The notes under the pieces were generated by a model. The model made no database searches, had not been told where the DNA came from, and saw only the letters and a program-made list of their open reading frames with translations. Shown here one piece after another: positions 46,090 to 56,046 of a DNA stretch of 64,000 nucleotides; within the stretch, counting starts at the first letter, position 1; every line of letters starts with the position of its first letter. The stretch is from Stenopsyche tienmushanensis (lineage: Eukaryota; Arthropoda; Insecta; Trichoptera; Stenopsychidae). The stretch is from contig WACJ01000190.1 in assembly GCA_008973525.1 (NCBI GenBank), forward strand, positions 124,001 through 188,000, read 5' to 3'. The position numbers and the translations under genes are program-made.

Positions 46090-46425
46090 AATCGATATCG
46101 CAGTGTATATGGAGCATGTCCGTTTTTTATAATATTTAGGACAACAATATTTAGGACCGATTGTAAATTCTAAACCACCCACCGGACAACTTCGTTTTGT
46201 ACTGAGAGCTCGTAATCGTTCTTCGGCTATGGCATCCGACCATCAGGCGTTTATTCGTCATGTCAGTGGTCCGAAAAGCGGACCGGTTGGACACACAGAC
46301 CTTGTGGCCACTTCGTCCTCCTTTAGGGCTTTTTGCGATATTTTCGGAGATAAATGTGTACCCGGTCTTGCGTATCTTACTAATCTATGCTGCTATATTA
46401 GCTAGTTTTTTAGTTTTAACCTACA
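46090..46425 (+). mobile_element. 3' end of R1-like non-LTR retrotransposon
   Basis: The plus strand codes SVVRKADRLDTQTLWPLRPP, then CVPGLAYLTNLC in a shifted frame, the end of ORF2 as in 42231-42557. The family 3' UTR start (TTAGCTAGTTTTTTAGTTTT) follows. The upstream 46130-46200 block (GACAACAATATTTAGGACCG) recurs at 49905-49960. Confidence 0.75.
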
Positions 46426-46464
46426 AAATCTATCTAGTTTCTTGTGAAGTGATAGATATATGTT

Positions 46465-46735
46465 TTATCCATGGCTATGAATTGATGCAAAAACTCGGCT
46501 TTATTGTTCTGAAACATCGCTAAACACTCAATTGAAATATCATCGTGAGGCTGTTTTTGTTCAATTGCGAGCAAACGCGGCACCTATCGTGCGCACAGCT
46601 TTCTCATGTACAAATTTTCAGCCAATATGCGATGTACAGCATTTTTTGAAAAGCCTATCATGTTTGCTAGCTCGTGCGCTTAACGTCTACGATCATCTAA
46701 TACCGTTTGTGGATTTTCTTCGCCATTTCTGACAT
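46465..46735 (-). pseudogene. mariner transposase fragment
   Basis: The minus strand reads NPQTVLDDRR, then AHELANMIGFSKNAVHRILA, ENLYMRKLCAR, a stop in place of Trp, VPRLLAIEQKQPHDDISIEC and LAMFQNNKAEFLHQF. This is the second helix-turn-helix and linker of a mariner transposase. Catalytic parts are missing. Confidence 0.8.
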
Positions 46736-46756
46736 AGTCACATCATTTCGTCGACC

Positions 46757-46860
46757 TCATCTAACCTTTCTATCACCATGATGTATTTACTACAACCGGA
46801 CTACAATAATGGGAATATCGATATGAAATATAATGGATACGGGCTCTAGAATTTCATAAG
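46757..46860 (+). repeat. hAT-1 body fragment, copy 10
   Basis: Starts TAACCTTTC and runs through GATGTATTTACTACAACCGG and AATGGGAATATCGATATGAA, then TAATGGATACGGGCT. It begins at the inner TTAACCTTTCC motif found in full copies, which hints at an inner module. Confidence 0.65.
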
Positions 46861-47039
46861 GTGTATCAAATACATATCATAGCAGCCCGTGGGTGTTTTT
46901 ATTTTGTGGGGTACTTTTGGGACTATCTTCGTATATCATTTTAAAATGAATTTCCGGAGGCGGGTGGGACAAGTTTGATACTTGCCACGGTCGCTATATA
47001 CCCTCGTTTCGGCTCTGATGAAACGCTCATATTTGTGCG

Positions 47040-47150
47040 CACGGTATTAGTTTGGTCAATGAAATCTTTCTTCAGTTGCCCTAATTGTTGACAGAGCAAT
47101 TCTGCTCTGATTATCTGATGTATACCGAGGACGACCATTTTCATTATAAA
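47040..47150 (-). pseudogene. possible mariner fragment
   Basis: The minus-strand frame MVVLGIHQIIRAELLCQQLG, then QLKKDFID, resembles the mariner segment that reads (I)xAELYCQQLDRLK. The flanks do not extend the match, so confidence is modest. Confidence 0.4.
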
Positions 47151-48537
47151 TCATGATTTAGGGGTATGCTGCTAAGAACAAGTACCTCATCTGAAGAAGC
47201 TATTCCTCGTAATTATTCCGCTTGGGATTATTTTAAAGTGTCCACTTCTCATCGCGATTCAAACTCTTATCCAGGTTGCATAATAGGGTTTCCTAAACTT
47301 TTTGTAAATATTGAAATTTTCATGGAATACTTGGATGAAATCTTGCTGGAAAAAATCAGCCTACTAAATTTTGCCTGAAGATATCGATTTGCAGAATTTA
47401 TTCTCACTATTGCTTGCATATACAAAGCGCAATGACTGTTGGTGGCTATTGTAGCTACTTGCTGGATAAATCGATATAATAATCAGTGGAATTACCGCTT
47501 CCTCCTTTTGTTGAAGTTCCTGCCTTTAACCAGAAATCCATGGACAATTTTTGAACGACATTTAAACTGTATAAAAATAAATACAATTATGTCCAAATGT
47601 CAAATTTACGCATGTACCATGTCTATTTTGCGTAAAGGCGCGGATTTTGCTCACTAAAAAAGCGCAAGCGAAAAAATAAATTTTACACATAAATGGCGAA
47701 ACTCGGCTAAATACCTCACTGTGCCGACCACAGGATAATTGTTCCGGAATAATCGAAGATTCACACGATAGTGCAATCGAACATTATTTTCAGCGGATTT
47801 AGTTGTAAGCGAATATTTGAAGAGTTCCCGGTATTGGGGTCCGACCGGTGGTCTTGGCCGCGGGTAGGTCTGATCTATCCGCGGCCGGCGTACGAACCGA
47901 TAGTGAACGCTCTCAAATAGGCTCCCATGTTGGTAAACAATTAATTAAAATCGCAAATTACAAATAGACCTAGTCTAATATGGAGCTCTATTGGGCTCAT
48001 TTACTTTTAGTTAATATTTCATTTCTATTATATACGTTCGAAAAATTCATTCATCGGTTCGCTTTTACAGTGGACGTTTTATCATGAAAACCTTTTAGTT
48101 GAACGCTTGGGCCATTGAATTTAAGTTTATAGCCGTCTTGGTCTTTGATTTCTCATTGTTAACGTATTTCTGCTGTTCTGTTCTTCGGCTCATATTTACC
48201 ATTGCATTGAAATTATGATTCCATCGACATTGTGATATTTCCAGTCGCAAGTATTGTCACAGCAGTAATATATCTTTTGTCGTACTTTGCATAATCACTG
48301 ATTAATCATTTCAACAATCAGAATACTTATTCTGAAGCATATTATTAGGGTAATGCACAAGTTTTCAGCTCTATATTCACACAGCTGCATTTCGGTAAAG
48401 ATCTGATTTCTTAAATGATGGTAGTTTTCTCACGAGACTTGATCTTAATAGATTATAATTTTTCAGATTCCACGAGCATGGACTTATTGTTTCAGTGGCA
48501 GATTTAATAATTTTGACCAAAGCGCGTTTTTTGGTTT
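47151..48537. other. no recognisable gene
   Basis: Frames at 47166-47378 and 47439-47657 carry no motif. The GC-rich GGTCTTGGCCGCGGGTAGGT (about 47851) is isolated and loosely resembles the GC-rich repeat at 41.75 kb. Confidence 0.3.
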
Positions 48538-48605
48538 GGCGCGCTCAATCGGTCCGCTTTTCGGACCGCCGATATGACGAATGAGCGGCTCTGCGTAAAT
48601 TCTGG
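48538..48605 (-). mobile_element. 3' fragment of R1-like non-LTR retrotransposon
   Basis: Contains the core CGGTCCGCTTTTCGGACCGC, with ATGACGAATGAGCG beside it, as in other copies. Confidence 0.5.
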
Positions 48606-48629
48606 AATAAATAAAGAAAACTAAAATCG

Positions 48630-48795
48630 ACCAGGCGAGGTATGGTAAAGAAAATCGCGCAAGCTAGCAGATATGGTATACATTTCAAAAATGCTGCATA
48701 TATACTAAAAATTTGGACATGATAAAGCTGTGCGCAATATGGGTGCCGCGTTTGCCCACAATGAAACAAAAACAACGTCGTGAAGATATTTTAAT
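48630..48795 (+). pseudogene. mariner transposase fragment
   Basis: Frames give KLADMVYISKMLHIY, then MIKLCAIWVPRLPTMKQKQR and REDILIERLA. This is the mariner linker region. It is fused on its right to an inverted non-LTR fragment. Confidence 0.7.
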
Positions 48796-48854
48796 CGAGC
48801 GTTTGGCAAGTCTAGTCTCGCTCACGACTTCATTTGGTGCAAGCCACCTATGTA

Positions 48855-49020
48855 AATTAGCCTTTGGAGGGACTTCTGCGATCGTACAGATCATATGGGG
48901 TACGCATCTATCAACGAACATGTCGCAAAACGCCCTAAAAGACGACGAAATTCCCCTGAGGTTTGTATGCTCAATCGGTCCGCTTTTCGGACCGCTGAAT
49001 GATCCATACCTGAACATAAC
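48855..49020 (-). mobile_element. 3' fragment of R1-like non-LTR retrotransposon
   Basis: Contains AACGCCCTAAAAGACGACGA and AATCGGTCCGCTTTTCGGAC, parallel to 5590-5680 and 42300-42360. Confidence 0.6.
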
Positions 49021-49904
49021 GATAACGAATAAGAAAGAGTCCTCTTTATTTTTGTACTGTTTTATCATGGTTGCGTGCAATATGCCACTTTGTTTTGAGA
49101 TCCACTTTAGACGGCATCCCCTTCAGCTTAAATGTGAGGAGGTTTGTTTGTACTTTAATGCATTATATTTTGCTTGAAGGACTGTTAATTAAATTTCTTT
49201 AAAATCGACGAACGTTCATCCACATGTGGACGTTCTTACGACGATAATAATTAAAGCAGGTGTTGAGAACAGATGTGGTTATTCGACGTCGTCTTTGAAA
49301 ATGTCTCGTTTGATTGGCATTCAATTAAATGTATGAAGGCGACGTTTTGAGAGGCGCTGGCACGATGCATTTTATGTCCCCGAATGTCGTTCGTTGTTTG
49401 GACTATTTTATATAACGAGTGGAAGGCGATACGCTTTAATTATAATTAAATGATACTAGGAGAGAGCTCTCGTTAGCTCACATAATGGACCAAACTAATG
49501 ATGCATTGAGAAAAAATATGAATTGGACATAGATATTCTCATATCTATATTATATCTGTACTTTATAGCGCATGAGCTCCCAACCTTTCCGTGGCGCGGG
49601 CGCAAATCGCAAAAAAATCAATATTAACATTTTAGGGGTACCCATAAGTAATCAATTATTTTGAGAGCGTGTTGTTACATGTCAGTTATCTTATTGTTTA
49701 TCGTCCGTAAAAATCCACTTTTCCCTCAAGACCGCGCAGCGTGAGTGAAGCTTGTATATAGATGAATTAACCGTAACACTGTCGATAGCACACAATATTC
49801 GCTCATTTCTTCGCGCGAATAAAAACAATACATCTTCAAGTTGTCTTATCCCTCTTTTCTTCGTTATCGCTTAAAAATTGGGCCGACTCAGCCGGCACAA
49901 GCCC
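49021..49904. other. no recognisable feature
   Basis: Unassigned AT-rich DNA. Confidence 0.35.
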
Positions 49905-50095
49905 ACAATAATAGGACAACAATATTTTCGACCGTGACCTTCTTCAGACAACTTCATTTCGTAATGAGAGTTTGTAATATTTCTATAGTCATGTTAGGAT
50001 ATGGCATCTGATCATCATATCAGCTGTCCGAAAAGCGGACCGTTTGGACATACAAACCTTGTGGTCCTCTTTTAGGGCTTTTTGCGCGGCATATT
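49905..50095 (+). mobile_element. 3' fragment of R1-like non-LTR retrotransposon
   Basis: AGGACAACAATATTTTCGAC, then GACAACTTCATTTCGTAATG, GTCCGAAAAGCGGACCGTTT and CTTTTAGGGCTTTTTGCG match 46135-46340 in order. Confidence 0.65.
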
Positions 50096-50299
50096 AAATT
50101 CAGGTTTTGCACTTTGTTGTGCACTTTTATTGAGCGAGTTGACATGATCCCGATTCTTCAATTCTAATTGATTGTCTTAATTCAGATTTGTCTTGATTTT
50201 CTGTTTCTAAATAAAGATTGTGTGAGTATTCTCACCTGGTAGAAGTGAATCTTCTTAGCTTTTAGAAATAATTGATTTTGGTATGTTTTTCCATCTAAA
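50096..50299. other. no recognisable feature
   Basis: Short unassigned spacer before family B copy 9. Confidence 0.3.
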
Positions 50300-50495
50300 G
50301 ATATTGAACTGTGTGTAATATATAATAAAATAGGCAAGTTACTGGTCATACACGTAGCGAGTCTATGATGTGTGCGACGGGGATGAAGAGATTAAATACG
50401 ATTCTCCGTCTCTTTTCAACCAGCAGCCGCTTGGAGTTTCACTTTTCGTGACGTTCAAGCCAATTTGTCCTATCGCGTCTATAAAAATCATACAA
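50300..50495 (+). repeat. family B repeat, long copy 9
   Basis: Core TGTGTAATATATAATAAAAT, then AGGCAAGTTACTGG, a variable middle, and the distal block GGAGTTTCACTTTTCGTGAC, then GTTCAAGCCAATTTGTCC. Collinear with 11655-11895. Confidence 0.65.
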
Positions 50496-51204
50496 TGTTC
50501 CAGTATAAAAAGATATAAACGTCATTATAATTTATTTTATTTTTTTTAATAATGTTCTCTCTCTCCGCTCCTTAATTAATATCTATTTTAAATCTATCAT
50601 TATCGAGGGCTTATGAGATTATCGTCGAGTTCCGTGATGCAATCATGATCCAACTTAATCTATATTTCCCATGTTTGCCCCTGTGACATTAAATTTCTAA
50701 ACAATGTTACGAACCATCACAATTTCCTTAATCCACGAGTTCCTTGATATTCCCAGCGATGTAGTGCTAATTAAAAATTTTAATAAAAACTGGAGCGATA
50801 ATAATTTAAATAATTTTATGATATATTTTGGCAGTGTATTGCTATGCAATCAAACCCTTCGTATTTTGGATTTGGAAAATCATTGTAGTTGAATTGACTA
50901 TTTTTATCAAATATTTTATGTAGTATATAAATATCCAATTCATCTATCAGAAAATTAGCCATTTGTAAGGCGAATGTACTAATTGTAAACATTAAAATAA
51001 AATAAAGAATCATCCGGTTTCGACCTAATTATTGACAGGATGTTAAGAGTCCCTGATAACGAATTCAAATGCATAATATTAAACGCAATCCTTGTTTCAA
51101 GGCTTATTCCACTATATTTGGCCATATCAACATTTCACATGATTTCGCGCCTTTGTTATATGAATAATTATGCGTTGCGCAACAGAGAATACCACTTTTC
51201 GCCT
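50496..51204. other. no recognisable gene
   Basis: Short frames on both strands (50704-51276) lack motifs. Confidence 0.35.
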
Positions 51205-51530
51205 CTACGATTCGATGGAGATCGTAGAAAGCCCCGGGGATGCATTTTTACCCAAAACTTTTACAAAATGCCCTAAATGTCCTAAAATTAAAGGGAGCGG
51301 CCACAAAGGTTCCCTATCCAACCGGTCCGAATTTCGGACCACTGACATAACGTAGGAACGCCTCACAACCCGGCACTAGCATACTCAGAACTTGGCTAGG
51401 CGGAGGATGCTCACAAAGAGCATCACCAATGCGCCGGCAGTCATTCCGCGTCCATGAGTCCGACAGGAGACTCGAAATATCGGAAAGATATCTGAAATCT
51501 TAATGTACCTCTCTGATAATTACTAAGAAC
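51205..51530 (-). pseudogene. non-LTR retrotransposon ORF2 C-terminal fragment
   Basis: Collinear with 8145-8485 throughout, including GCGCCGGCAG, CATTCCGCGTCCATGAGTCC and TCTTAATGTACCTCTCT. The two loci share the same internal deletion, so they descend from one deleted master copy. Confidence 0.65.
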
Positions 51531-51577
51531 CCAAAAAATGTTGGAACGACGAGCAATATATTTGTTATGATAATTGA

Positions 51578-51790
51578 AATCTAATATATAAAAATCAATG
51601 TTTGTCTGTATTTAATGCGGTTTCATACCGTTCATCCGATTGCGATAAAACTTTGCCAACTTACTGTTTACACTTGCGGGAATAACATAGGTATAAAAAC
51701 ATTGCATGGAAGCACCATGTTGGCGCATATTGGTTTGGTGAATTGAAGCATGGGCTGCGGGAACGGGGAGAGAAAAGATGCGCGCGTTTT
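51578..51790 (+). mobile_element. Helitron-like 5' end
   Basis: Starts TCTAATATATAAAAATCAAT, then GTTTGTCTGT; a TC start with an AT-rich run suits a Helitron 5' end. It continues through ACCGTTCATCCGATTGCGAT, CTTGCGGGAATAACATAGGT and the GC-richer GGGCTGCGGGAACGGGG. No helicase was seen. Confidence 0.55.
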
Positions 51791-51793
51791 TGG

Positions 51794-52213
51794 ATCCCGG
51801 CTCCGGAATTAATAAGCGTATTCCCGAAAAATTCGGGATTGAAATTTTTATCTAACAAAAATTGTACACCTCACTCGAACGACGAAGGCTACTAAATCGC
51901 CAAAATCTGGACGCTTGGAAACAGTGGCGTAACTACTAATTGGTGAGCATAGGCAATACTTGGGGGCAGTAACTGTCTAATCTATGTATACATATATAGA
52001 GTACATATATGTTTTTACAAATTCTTATATTAACCTTTCCCTACCGGTGATGTATTTACTACACATTGTCTCTAATAATGGGAATATCTATATGAAATAT
52101 AATAGATCAAGGTTCAGAATTTTTTGTATTCCTTCGTAATATAATTACGAATTACATCAGAGTATTATAGTATATCCCGGGAACGATATATTGGTTCGGG
52201 ATTAGATTCCCTA
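51794..52213 (+). mobile_element. hAT-1 copy 11
   Basis: Begins at GGATCCCGGCTCCGG, just inside the left end, and holds all main body blocks. It ends TTCGGGATTAGATTCCCTA at 52213, a good right terminus. It interrupts the Helitron-like repeat to its left. Confidence 0.8.
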
Positions 52214-52429
52214 GCTACACATGACCTGAAGCAATAAACCACGCACTGCGTTTCTTTTTTGTAACGCATGCCGGGTATTCGCTAGTAGGGCAATAAAATG
52301 GAATTTAAACAAATTATAACAATATTTTAATACTAAATTCATAAGAACAGATTGGCTTGAACGATACGAAAAGTGAAACTTCAAGCGGAAGTTTATCGGA
52401 TAGAATCGTTCAAGCATAACGATATTCTA

Positions 52430-52520
52430 CACGCATGCGCCGCGTCACCTCTACTGTGTGTACACGTAGCACAAAGCAACCAGTGGCACTTTTTATATAT
52501 TACACAAATACATCTGTGTG
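52430..52520 (-). repeat. family B repeat, copy 10
   Basis: ACACGCATGCGCCGCGTCAC, then CAGTGGCACTTTTTATATAT, then TACACAAATACATC, an inverted copy with the GC arm preserved. Confidence 0.55.
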
Positions 52521-53257
52521 AAAAGCCAAATGGAGAAAAGACATGTAGCGAATAAACTGTCAATAAAAGTGCTAACGATTACATTGGAAAGAAGCAAAAA
52601 GTATCGATTTAAGGGCAACAACATAATTTTTGATTGAGAACAAAGCCACTGTGTATATTTAAAATACGTCCATAAAAATAGTTTGAATCCGGACCGTAAA
52701 AGATTAAAATTTCGTATGCAAAAAAATAATAGCTTGAAGACAAAATGAGGACAACATATAATATATTGCTTGATAGGAGAAAAATGAATATTTTCTCCGG
52801 AGCGCAAAATATTGCCACATGGAACTATCATAAAACCAATTTAGGCCCTCGGGGGTACAACATCGACCTTCAGCATCGAGAGCCTTCAGCTCCTTAATCC
52901 AAGTTGCCATGTAATTAATAACATAATAAAAGTTAACAGGGCGACCAAACCAAACAATAGTTATTTTATAAGAGAACAAGAATTTAATAAATACAATTTC
53001 ATGGAATAACTTCAACACATTTTCCTTCTGATATTGCCTCGAGTATTTTAATAAAATTCGCAGTGAACTTAAAATTAGAGTCGGGGGGTTGTCCTTTTTC
53101 TTCACTCGATATGTCTGGGAACGTCGACTCAATGAAACGAAGAATGGTATTGAAATTGCATTCATTGCTTTGTCTTAAGTGGAATGTGTATGATGTACAG
53201 GCTTCATCAACATGTCTTTGAAATATACGGGATTAAAGGGCGTAAAATATGTATGTA
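52521..53257. other. unassigned; contains a 153-codon minus frame
   Basis: The minus frame 52704-53165 includes KELKALDAEGRCCTPEGLNW and other polar stretches among hydrophobic AT-rich parts. I do not recognise it. There is no splice or promoter context. Confidence 0.3.
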
Positions 53258-53484
53258 TACACTTGGATCTGTTTTTATGCGGATTATTATTGGTCAATCT
53301 CCGCAAAGTTTTTTTTATGCGAATTTTGCTACATTTCATCACATTGATTTGAAGTTATGCGGTTTTTAAAAATAACGGAACCCATCCCTTAGTTTTCTAT
53401 GTAGTTCAAGTATTTTTATATGCGGATTTTTTATATGCGATTCCCCGTGGAACGTATATATCGCATAAAAAAAACCCAAGTGTA
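53258..53484. mobile_element. Tigger-like MITE
   Basis: The left end TACACTTGGATCTGTTTTTA, then TGCGG, faces the right end, read inverted as TACACTTGGGTTTTTTTTAT, then GCGA. TA lies at both edges, as for TA-targeting Tc1/pogo elements. The 227-base interior repeats ATGCGG/ATGCGA motifs and codes for nothing. Confidence 0.7.
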
Positions 53485-53616
53485 TATATAACAATAATGA
53501 TCCGGAATGGCAGGCTGAATATTGTGAAGGATCGTGTAAAACCCCTATCTGAAGACCGGGATTAAAAAATGATCACCTGATTTGACTGTTTGAATGAAAA
53601 GCAGCGTTATATCGTT

Positions 53617-53672
53617 GCGAGAAATTTCCGCCAAAAGTGCGGCGTGGCGATATATAGACGTCGAAATACAGT
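53617..53672 (+). repeat. short dispersed repeat, inverted match to 40630-40677
   Basis: GCGAGAAATTTCCGCCAAAA, then TGCGGCGTGGCGATATATAG and ACGTC, are nearly identical to the reverse complement of 40630-40677. Similarity stops abruptly on the right. Origin unknown. Confidence 0.55.
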
Positions 53673-54594
53673 CAGAAATTGTGCGCCCCATCGGAAAAAT
53701 CGATGTCTCAAATAAACGAGACAAAGAACCGGAAAGAGTTAAAAGGTATTAGATTTAAAGAAATTGTGAAGGTTAGAGGTATTGGGTAAAAACCAATGGT
53801 AGTAAACCGTTGAAAAATGGTTTAGAGATTTAATAATATCTGAGTGGCTGAGTGAAGATATTATACATATGGATTCTGGATGGTAATAGTGAATTTAATA
53901 CTCATTTTGTATTTCAAAGATGTTTCTCAGAATGGTTGAAAGCTGCGATGCAGCACATGGTTAAAGTTAAAGCTGTTGGTCCAAAGAGGGTTCTTTTTTG
54001 AACCGAAGAGGTTTGTTACAATGATAAATTGTTCAATATGATAGGGATTCGCCCTAATTTTGATTATATTCGGGTCACATTCATAGCATTATTAAAAATT
54101 CAATCATAATGCATTTAAAAAGCGATGAAGATCACAAATTTGTGCGACCCGTATTCATTGAGTTAAGCTTTAATCTTGCGGTCGTTTGAATTATTTTATT
54201 GATCTATTATTTGAGAGTCGTTCGCAGCAATTCATCATGGAAATTTTTAATAATTCAAAGCAGCAAGTTATTGAAAATATTAGGGATACCGGAAGAAAAT
54301 TTCGTTTTTTTAAATAAAAAGTCAATTAAGAATATATAATTATATATTTTTTCGTGATAGCTCAATTCTATTCCATCAATTTGATCATTTCACTGTGTCT
54401 TTGGAAAAACCGATGATCTCTCCACGGTGATGATCTCCTCCATTGAGGAGTTTTGTTTTAAATCAAAACTTTCATAAAGAAATTGTTACGAAAGATTTCA
54501 AAACTCGACTATCTCAATGCAGTGACAAAACTTGTTTTTGCATATTTGCTAATATAGGGCATGTTCATAAAGTAAGTGTACTGTGACCATAACG
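53673..54594. other. no recognisable feature
   Basis: AT-rich, no frame above chance and no repeat match. Confidence 0.35.
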
Positions 54595-55135
54595 GTCTGT
54601 GATGTGATGGGATTACGGGATTGCATTAGACCATCCCGGGATCGAGATTTTCAATAATTTAAGTAATTACATTGATAAATTTGATCAAAAATTACTAACA
54701 AATCCATTTGTTTAATATAAAAAATTACTTGAAGGCGAAATAATTTTATTTATTTGAGTAAAGCTCACAAAAATCCCGTTTTCCCGACAAATTATTTATT
54801 CCCGTCGCTGCAGATGAATACTTATATACTATGATTCTTTGATGTGATTCGTAATTATATTATGGAAGAATACAAAAATTCTGAATCCCGTATCTGATAT
54901 ATTTCATATCGATATTCGCATTATTAGAGTCGATGTGTAGTAAATACATCACCGGTAGGTATAGGTTAATATAACAATTTGATATACATATATGTACTGT
55001 ATATATTTATACATAGTATATATAGATTAGACAGTTACTGCCCCTAGGCGTCGCCTAAGCTCGCCAATTAGTAGTTACGCCACTGTTTCCAAGCGTCCAG
55101 ATTTCGGCGACAATGTCTCGATTTAATAGCTTTTT
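54595..55135 (-). mobile_element. hAT-1 copy 12
   Basis: Starts with a decayed end (GATGGGATTACGGGATTGCA, then ATCCCGGGATCGAG). It runs through the inverted body, including ACGCCACTGTTTCCAAGCGT, and stops abruptly inside TCTCGATTTAATAG, where a ZBED5-like fragment begins. Confidence 0.8.
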
Positions 55136-55751
55136 TCAAATACACTTTTTTCTAAAAAAAATATAAAAAGCTAGTACACTTACTTTCTGAATATACCTCG
55201 TATTATTGAATATTGGCTGCAGTGACATGGACGAAAATTCGCAAAAATAGGTTGTCGATAATGTCATTATTAAATGTATAGCTTTTGGGTTTAAAAATGG
55301 ATATTCATCTTCCGTTGATATCCAAAATTGATGCAATGTTAATGTTTTGTGTCTGAATATCAAAATGGTATCCGAAGACAGTTCTATTAGAATTGTTCTT
55401 TTTCTTTTACTCGTAAGAGTACATAAAATGACGTGCTTCATGAAGAGATTATTAATCCAAAGATTTCCTTTACGAGGATCCTCATTTTTCGGGATAACGG
55501 TGATTCAATTTTAGTACCGTTAAATTTTGTCTTATTACATTTAAAACATCTTTCCTGTCGACGACAGCACCAATTAAAAATCCTTGCAAAAGTGGAAACA
55601 TTTCTAAGTTCTCCTTTTGTGCGTGACAATCCCAAAGAACCAGCGTATTTTTAAATGCGTCAAACTTATTTCTCAGTTTAAAAATATTTGTACAAAACTC
55701 CTGGATAGATTCATTCAAGACTCCGCCGCATCGGTGGCCGTCTATTCTCAT
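55136..55751 (-). pseudogene. ZBED5-like hAT transposase, C-terminal third
   Basis: The minus strand reads ESIQEFCTNIFKLRNKFDAF, then ENLEMFPLL, NVIRQNLTVLKLNHRYPEK, a frameshift, then TLHQFWISTEDEYPFLNPKA and IHLIMTLSTTYFCEFSSMSL, then QPIFNNTRYIQK. This follows ZBED5-type hAT proteins: a K.WKxKL...N.xMFP.L stretch, then HLxxLxxxFxxYFP, then LxxFWxxxxxEYPxLxxxAxxxLLPFSTTYLCExxFSxL. The usual CExGFS is CEFSSMS here. At least one frameshift and truncated ends mark it as a relic. Confidence 0.75.
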
Positions 55752-55870
55752 TGATAAATTATCATATTAGAAAAGAGGAAAATTAATATCTGTATCGTGT
55801 TCATCAACGTCTTACATGCTTAAGTTTTATTTCTGAATGCTCATTCCGTGGAACGCTTACGTACACGATT
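55752..55870. other. no recognisable feature
   Basis: Spacer between a hAT relic and a TTAA-flanked palindromic element. Confidence 0.3.
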
Positions 55871-56046
55871 TTAACCTTTCCTTTACGATGCTACGTATTT
55901 AGTACGCCATATGACGTTCTAAAACATCGATATTCGATAATATCAATGTATAGTATATCGAGATTCAACGTAGTAGTGTTGTAAATGTTTCCATTAATAC
56001 ATTTCGACTAAGTGTAGTAAATATACCATAATAAAGGAAAGATTAA
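55871..56046. mobile_element. TTAA-flanked palindromic MITE (piggyBac-type)
   Basis: TTAACCTTTCCTTTACG at the left faces TTAATCTTTCCTTTATT, read inverted, at the right. Each begins with TTAA. The 176-base interior has further inverted symmetry (ACATCGATATTCGATAATAT). The left 35 bases resemble the inner module of hAT-1 (TTAACCTTTCCCTACCGGTG, then ATGTATTTACTAC). Confidence 0.6.
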
